Below are positions 57,471-64,000 of a DNA stretch of 64,000 bases, piece after piece (within the stretch, counting starts at the first letter, position 1; each line of letters starts with the position of its first letter). The DNA comes from Macrotrachela quadricornifera. Its lineage: Eukaryota; Rotifera; Eurotatoria; Philodinida; Philodinidae. Both the position numbers and the translations under genes were made by a program. The stretch lies in assembly GCA_022393335.1 (NCBI GenBank), contig JAJEKB010001010.1, positions 1 through 64,000 of the forward strand, written 5' to 3'. The notes beneath the pieces are model-generated. The model was not told the DNA's origin. It was given only the letters and a program-made list of their open reading frames with translations, and made no database searches.

Positions 57471-59341
57471 ATGATGTTAAAGATATGATTGTGAAAAATT
57501 TCTAGAAGCGCTTTCTAAAAAAAGTGATATTGATGATTTTCATTCTAACTTTAAAAAATTAACCAAATTGTTCCATTAAACCGATTCAAATTCACCTCAT
57601 TGCCTATAATTAACAATAATTTAATTTCTTTTATTTCAAACAAGTTAGATCTATGGCATTATAGGAGATTGTCCATCAGTAAAAGTATAATATTGCATGA
57701 ATCCGAAAAATTATAATAGTACAAAGTAAGATTGATCTTTCTTATTACAATACTGAATATGTCAACAAAACAATTCATATTACTGTCTATGATATTTCGA
57801 TTCAAATTAATGAACATAATAGTAAATGCTTTTTTTTAAGTGTAAATATCTTATCATTATTATCGCACTTATGGATATTCTTTTATAAGTGCTTATCAAA
57901 TGAAAGATATTTATTAAGCGTCATTAAACAACTAGAAGTGTCAATATGATAGGAAAAATTACGGTGAAATAACTAATATTTATCTATGAAAAGAATTTCC
58001 ATCAAAATATATTCTCTCACTAGTTAGCTAAATACTGAAAAAATAATTGTTATAATCAACTCAAAGGTATAATGCAAATATGATACTATAATATCACACA
58101 CAAATATTTCCTTTGCCTCATACAGTATAGAGCAACATTTGCCATGATGCATTTTGACAGCAATTACAAACTTGGTAATTTTTTTATTTCATTTTGTATC
58201 ATTAATTTGTTTGATGGAATCACATCTATTGGTGTTATCTAATAAATTGGCAAAGTATTTGTTATAAAATCTTGTTCGATATATTCGTTTTTAATCGTCA
58301 AAGCTAGCTTGTTTTCTCTTATATCTATTGTAAGTCAAAATATTGTCGTTTAGTCGTACTATTATCTATATTCTTTTACAATAGACTGAATCTATTTTTC
58401 TAAGCTAATGATGTAAATAGAAAGATTACTGGCCAAATAATGGTTTAATTATAGCAGTTTAATATTTAAATAAATATGACAGTATAGTTTAAAAGACAGC
58501 TTTTCATTTAAATTTCGTGATTAGTTCAATATAATTATCTCAAATTTTTCTATGATAATTGCTAGAATGATGTATGATATCTTAAACTATAATTACTAAT
58601 AAACTGTGCACATACGCAGTTGTCGTAGAACTATATTTTTCTCATAAATTTGATACCATAAATATATGATAATTCAGAATAACCTTTCTATATAGATATT
58701 GTTCATTTTATCATTCTTTTCTTCTATTTAATTGTGTACATAGCATAACATTTATATAGTAACTGAAGTAAGAGGAATTGCCAGGAAATAAAGACTTCAA
58801 CAGCAATTATTTGCAGTAAGCTTATTATAATGATCATGTATAAATGTATATTTAACTATATATTTCTGGCAGAAAGATAATCCAAAATATTTGGGTCACA
58901 TTGAAAAAAGTCAAAGTAATCAGAAATATTCAACTTCCTGGAACCATATGTGTCAATTGTGATAAATTAAATTCCGAGATTTTTATTTCAAATCATTATG
59001 ACTAGAGTGTTATTCTAGTTGATTATGTGTAAAGAAATAGAGAGTAGATTAGTTCCAGTTCAACTACAGTTAACTTAATTAGTATATAAAATAATCGACA
59101 AACTTTCATTACTAATTTTATTCTACTGTTTAAAAGTTATCTGATACAAAAAGAAAAAATTATTTTTAAGCAGTCTTACAATCTTAATTAATCAGAATAA
59201 TAAATAATATAAAATATAGTTTTTTGTTTTCGTTTACTTTAATTAAAAAAATTGAATATATGTTGAACTTCAGTTTCTTTTTCTTTTAACGAAGATCAAA
59301 ATAAATTCACAATAATCAAATAATCTGTAAATGTCATTAGT
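57471..59341. other. Intergenic, no gene recognised
   Basis: AT-rich sequence with stops in all frames, between a TIR element and the 3' end of an unknown minus-strand gene. Confidence 0.45.
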
Positions 59342-60074
59342 TTAAGCATTCGATTGTTTTTTGGAACTGTTCAATGTATAGCTCCCTGTGCTAGAGTTAG
59401 TAGATATACCCAATGCCTGTCGTAAACGAGTTAGTGGTCGTGCGTGTTGTTTCCGAGCTTGTTCCATATAGACCATGGCTTTGAATGCACGAACTTCATT
59501 ATCGTCAACATCACATGCAAAACGCCTTGATTCTAGACGACCTTTCTCATTATTAGCGTTACTGTTCAATGTAAGATCATTATTTAACGTAGACCATTGT
59601 GCATCCATTGGTATCGATAAATAATTGCTATTACTCTCGGATGATGTTCTATTCTGTGATCGTGAGAGTTTTTTTTGGCGAAAAAAATCTTATTGGTCGA
59701 TCATCACTAGTTGATAAATCAACACTAGATGGACATGAGCGAGCACCTGCTCCATTTTCTGTCAAATTCTGATCAACAGGACTTTGTAGAAAATAAACTG
59801 TTGTTGATGAACTACGTCGAAGTGGTGATGGTGTTGAAAGTCGGTCTCTTGTTGTTGATACTGGAGTAGGACTTCTATATATAGACTTTGATGTTATCGT
59901 TATAGGTGCTGTTGATGGTGCAGATGATAAATGATGAATCGTTTCTTCAAGAAAACGAATTCGATCCAATAAAAGAGTATTAAAATTAGTTAATAATTCT
60001 TCATGAAGTCGAGCTAAACGTAATTGCGTTTCACGATCAGCACATAGAGCATTAGTACAACATCCATTTGCCAT
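59342..60074 (-). CDS. Unknown coiled-coil/Ser-rich protein with a frame break
   Basis: From the ATG at 60074 one minus frame runs to a TAG at 59649-59651, but the protein-like reading moves to another frame at an A8 run (plus-strand T8 at 59669-59676) and continues to a TAA at 59342. One base less in the run would give about 243 residues. No intron with matching phases was found across the break. The N-terminus has four Cys in a short span (CCTNALC, with another soon after) and a helical segment (LRLARLHEELLTNFNTLLLD); the middle is Ser/Thr/Pro-rich and basic; the C-terminus is helical (NEVRAFKAMVYMEQARKQHA). The family is unknown. The break may be an assembly error in a homopolymer, a real mutation, or frameshifting. 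Confidence 0.55.
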
Positions 60075-62567
60075 ACTTTTTAATTCAATGAATAGATGCA
60101 ATAGTGTTTGTGAGATAATAACAATGTCGTTTAAAGCAAATGAAGAGTATTCAGCGACTATGACGATTTTTCTCTATAGCGTCTGTGTGTTTGTATGTGT
60201 TTGATGAAAGATTCCAATAATCTGAAAGAAAAAGAGAGAGCAAGACACAATTAAGAGTGATCACAAATGAAACAACACTGCAGAAGAAACGAAAAGAAAG
60301 ATGTCAGAAAAAAGCGGAAGAGAAAAAGAGTCTGAATGAGAGAACGGAAGAGAAAACTAATGGTTTAGATTGAATCAGTTGCAATACTTGTGTGCTTCTC
60401 TCATACTGTCTCATGTCTACCCACTCACCGCACACGTTACGTTAAAGTACTTGTCATTTGTGTCTCGTGTTCGCAAACAATCAATTTAACGGTTACAAAC
60501 AACGTTATTTTTGTCGAGTAGGACGTGACTCTTTCTGTCTATCTATCTATCTACATATCTATTTACTTCACTCCTCCATGATTCAACAAGTAAAAACTGT
60601 AATGATTAAATAGCAGTAAATTTTGCTTTTCTTTTATTCGAAATATCATAAAAATTCTATGTATTTGTGATCTGTCATTTTCAATAGCAGTGTTGACTTT
60701 TACTTAAGTAAAGAAAATGAAGATAAAAGCTTTTACGTAAATATAACATGCAATGAAAAAAATTGATACTAAATGAGATAATAAAGACGAAATGAGTCAA
60801 AATTTTATTTTATTGTTTTTGTGAAAATATATAAATGTATATACATACATATATTTGAACTATGATTAATATTTTCTATATCCAAAAAAAGAAAATTTTC
60901 GAAATACTATTGATTAAAAAAATTAATCCTATTGAGTAGGACCAGAATGTTAAGTTTATATTATCATTAATGGTCAAGTAGAATCAAGAATTTTCAAGTG
61001 AATATTTGCTGAAAATAGGATTATTTGTTATTTCTTTTAAATCATAATTTTATCTAAATTATCATAGCGTAGTACATATACAAACTTGATTTATATTGGA
61101 TATATAAGTCATGCAATCCTTCTTTGAGAAACAAAAAAAGAATTTTTCTGCAAATTCCATTTATTAGAGCCGAACAAAGACAAGAAAAACGTCATAAAAT
61201 GTAATTTCATCTTATTGTAGAAAGATATTTTCTTTATATATTAATCTATGACGTAATATTATGCATAATGGATAATTTTATGAACCGAATTAATCTTTTC
61301 TTTTTTGGCATTGAAGAACGACAGACTTTTCATATCATTATTATTCTCTATGGATAGACAAGAAAAACTTGTCTTGACATTTTTATAAAAAAAAACAATG
61401 TTTGCGTGTTACTAATAAACAATAGTAAATTAGGAAGAACGGCTTTGTAAAGATAAAAAAAATATTCTCGGATGAATTTTCTTTGTTAATCGTACAAAAC
61501 ACGAAAATGAAAGCAATTATTCACGCACAAATTCTTTTTTATAAAATGATAATAATGAGTTTTATAAAAGTTCTTCGATATCTTGTTAGTTTCTAATAAA
61601 TTTTAAACTTCAAAATAAATTATTCTTCATTATCTCGAGATTTATAATAAGAACATTGAAAAAAAAAACTTATTTAAATATTAATTAAAATATTCTTTTA
61701 TGAAAACACGTAGAAACGGAAATTCATTATGAAGAATATCAATCGCTACTGGTTATTTAATAAACATTAAAGCTTGTGAATTTTTTGGAAAGACTCTAGG
61801 ATAAGATTTTTTTGCCTATGCCATATATCACCATGTGTGATACTTGTCACTTCGAGAAATATTAACGTCCAACATGAGTACAATTTGAAAACTCTATTGG
61901 ACACATTATTCTCAAGAATATATAACACTAAAACATATATATTATACTTTCATCTGTCAAACAATGTTTTTAAATATCTATTGAGTAAAAGTTAATTGAA
62001 GAAGCTATTTTTTCAACAATTAATTTTGCTTTATATATTTAAAAAGTAGATTAATCTAAAGTAATATGGTGATATTCCTGTTCCTATCAAATAATGAATT
62101 AAAATAAATGTCATCATTATATTTAGTCAGAAATATAGAGCAATTGTTAACTATTTAGTATATAGAGAGAAAAATAACACTTATATATAAGTGAATAAGT
62201 GATATTAAGATGTCTGGAAATAATTCAAGAATTGTCTCGAAATTTTTCAATACTGACACAAATAACAAAATGGCCATTACTAAGTTAAAATTTTGTTCAA
62301 TTCTTTTGTATGTGTTAATTTTTAAACATTTACAATGGAAGGCAACTCATCAATAAATAATATCAGTACTTAAAACAAATAAAAAAATCTAGGAACTAAC
62401 ATCAGAATCAGTTGTTTTTTTTTTAATCAGTCAATTCTATCACGAACAATGAACAATGTAAATTGAAATTTGAAACTGATCACTAAACACTTCTTGATGA
62501 AAATTAGTATTTATGAATTTTTTACCCTTTCTCTTAGTATTCAAAAATAACAAATGTTCGCAATTAA
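60075..62567. other. 5' flank and intergenic, no gene recognised
   Basis: Just upstream of the unknown gene is a GA/CT-rich promoter-like stretch (60230-60360), a CTTTCAG acceptor-like site near 60222 on the minus strand, and a short TCTA repeat (60536-60553). The rest is AT-rich, no coding frame. Confidence 0.4.
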
Positions 62568-63110
62568 TCCTTTCGTGCCTAGTGTCCTACATATGGGACG
62601 AAGAGATTTTCCATTATATGCCTGTATTAATATAACTTTAAGTACAATTTGACACAAGTATTCAAGAATAGAAAGACCAATAGTGCTGATAATTTTACAG
62701 TAGATATGCCCTTTAAATAGAAAACTTGTAATACATTGTTTCATCTGTCTAACAAAACAAAAATTGAAAGCAGTTGCCTATTAGAAAGTTCGAATGGCGG
62801 GCTAAGTTGTTGCTTTGTCTGCTATCACACAGCTTGCGGTCTGAAGATGAAAAAAATCAGCTACGAAGGCAAAGAGTGCAATATTGACTTATGCGTAATA
62901 TTACATTTTGCAGCTTATCATATATTGAAACATTTTTAATAAAAATTATATTTTGAAGAGTCGAGGTTATTGACTCAGAGGCTTTTCAGTGTTTGAGAAA
63001 GTTATTTTTCCTTCCAGACGCACAATCTTTTTCATATACTGTAATAAAAACTATTTGTCTACTAGATACAGATATATTTCTTACTGGAAAAAAAATCTGA
63101 CGCAAATGGG
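62568..63110 (+). mobile_element. Decayed, internally deleted piggyBac element
   Basis: The unit is bounded by TTAA on both sides (62564-62567 and 63111-63114), the piggyBac target site. The left tip TCCTTTCGTGCCTAGTGTCC and the right tip, read inward as CCCATTTGCGTCAG, are loosely similar terminal repeats, in piggyBac style. Inside, the plus frame ending at 62939 reads ECNIDLCVILHFAAYH after LSCCFVCYHTACG, matching the piggyBac C-terminal Cys-rich domain (YxCxxCxxxLCxxxCFxxYH) with several Cys lost. The bulk of the transposase is missing, so this is a dead copy. Confidence 0.72.
62781..62939 (+). pseudogene. piggyBac transposase C-terminal Cys-rich domain remnant
   Basis: About 50 residues before a TAA, keeping CCFVC, GKECNIDLC and the final YH of the piggyBac zinc-binding tail. 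The Cys expected before the KEC pair and in the PCF position are replaced. No catalytic Asp region is left. Confidence 0.65.
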
Positions 63111-63114
63111 TTAA

Positions 63115-63434
63115 ATAATAATGAAAATCAAAAGATGAATAATCTCTCTTAACATTCCTTAAAAAGTAAAATATTAACAACAAAAGATGATCTATTAATA
63201 TATTTTTTTTTCACTTACAGAAAACACACATTAGTAAAAGTGTGTATTGTAAACAAAACAAAACAAAAAAAAAGCAAAAAAAGAATCGTCGTCATTGAGA
63301 ATGTATATAGCATATGTATAGATTATTATCATCAAACTGAAAAAAAGAAAGATGTCAAATTAGATGCACAACAAGAGTAAAACAAAGAACCAAAGAAAAA
63401 AAAAATAAAATAAAAGTTAGTCAAAAAACACTAT
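63115..63434. other. 3' flank of the myosin VIIa gene
   Basis: A-rich and AT-rich, with AATAAAATAAAAG near 63404 on the plus strand. No gene seen. Confidence 0.45.
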
Positions 63435-64000
63435 TTATTGTCGTGAAGTCGATGCATTTGTTGATTGACGATGCATTGTTTGAACCATTAAACTGATATA
63501 TGATGTAAGAAGATCATCCATTTTATAACCCTTAAATTCAAATATTTATTTATTTATTGTCTTTAAATTAAATAAATAAACTTACTAATGGTGATTCACA
63601 TAATAAACGAGTACCACGAACAATATCACCCACGGTCTAAGATAAAAAAGAAAAAAAAATTCAAAATTATTTAATAAAATATTTTTTGTTTTTACCATAT
63701 TAAAATAAGTATTTCCACTTGACCAATTTGAAATGCTTGTAAATGGATATGTAATAAGTAAATCTTTTGTTTTTGGATGAATTAAATTAACACCATTTTT
63801 ATTAATTGCAATTAATAACTGTTCAGGAAACGTTGGATCAGATGTTTGCTATTATAAATACACACGTATATATATATATATATATAATTTTTAATAAAAA
63901 AAAATTATTTTTTATACTTTAACTTCAAAAAATGCTGAACCAAATGTTGCCCATTGATAAACAATTTTAAGAAATTTTATTTTAGCATCTTCCGATGATA
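63435..64000 (-). CDS. MYO7A: Myosin VIIa, C-terminal FERM end (partial)
   Basis: Four exons on the minus strand, the gene continuing past the right edge: 63918-64000 (open), 63696-63848, 63586-63636, 63435-63530. Myosin VIIa is an unconventional motor of actin-based protrusions with a tail of two MyTH4-FERM modules. The visible part is the end of FERM2: [77 protein letters not shown] and [11 protein letters not shown], nearly word for word the vertebrate C-terminus, followed by a short Ser/Gln-rich tail. All internal exon joins are phase 0. The second intron from the edge of the gene (63849-63917) contains a TA microsatellite. Confidence 0.93.
63867..63886. repeat. TA dinucleotide microsatellite in a MYO7A intron
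   Basis: About ten TA units. It takes up much of a 69-bp intron. Confidence 0.9.

Overview
This window is nuclear DNA from an invertebrate animal. It is AT-rich, uses the standard code, and its genes are split by very short introns (mostly 40-70 bp, GT..AG with a T-rich 3' end). An innexin, a torsin, a CoREST protein and a myosin VIIa tail point to a metazoan. Almost every gene has a splice-acceptor-like sequence 0-40 nt before its ATG, as expected where spliced-leader trans-splicing is common. With the codon style, tiny introns and a bacterial-looking hydrolase that carries introns, this best fits a bdelloid rotifer. That assignment is an inference; no marker in the window proves it.

Layout. 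1-348: acidic C-terminal end of an unknown protein (+). 2061-3139 (-): hexose-6-phosphate mutarotase. 4801-5555: foldback repeat element. 5761-12061 (+): compact co-directional block CCDC112, UBE2V, CoREST (RCOR), RETREG/FAM134. 13039-13395 (-): doubtful ORF. 15218-16012 (+): unknown multi-pass membrane protein. 17301-18126: hAT-like non-autonomous element with an 8-bp target duplication. 18609-19821 (+): bacterial-type alpha/beta hydrolase, convergent with THOC3 (19888-21421, -). 21739-23934 (-): SR splicing factor with a 13-nt microexon and a candidate poison exon. 24325-26015 (-): innexin. 28511-28612: decayed hAT transposase C-terminus. 29175-30050 (+) mitochondrial carrier and 30563-31282 (+) ABHD10-like hydrolase, both without coding introns. 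31283-36759: long stretch without a recognisable gene. 36760-37548 (-): secreted 12-cysteine protein. 42011-43246 (+): SPOP-like MATH-BTB protein. 43695-47534 (-) CCDC149, 47662-50584 (-) torsin, 50908-52932 (-) pantothenate kinase. 54849-56051 (-): QTRT2. 56680-57470: TIR element with a 6-bp duplication. 59342-60074 (-): unknown protein with a frame break in an A8 run. 62568-63110: decayed piggyBac flanked by TTAA. 63435-64000 (-): 3' end of myosin VIIa.

Most genes are single-copy housekeeping functions: ubiquitin K63 chemistry, mRNA export and splicing, LSD1-CoREST repression, ER-phagy, CoA synthesis, queuosine tRNA modification, gap junctions. They do not form one pathway. Between them lie four short inverted-repeat transposons of different families and two decayed transposase fragments. 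No CRISPR array, rRNA or tRNA gene was recognised. Exon coordinates were worked out by hand from reading frame, GT/AG sites and phase agreement; joined exon lengths are multiples of three except where stated.
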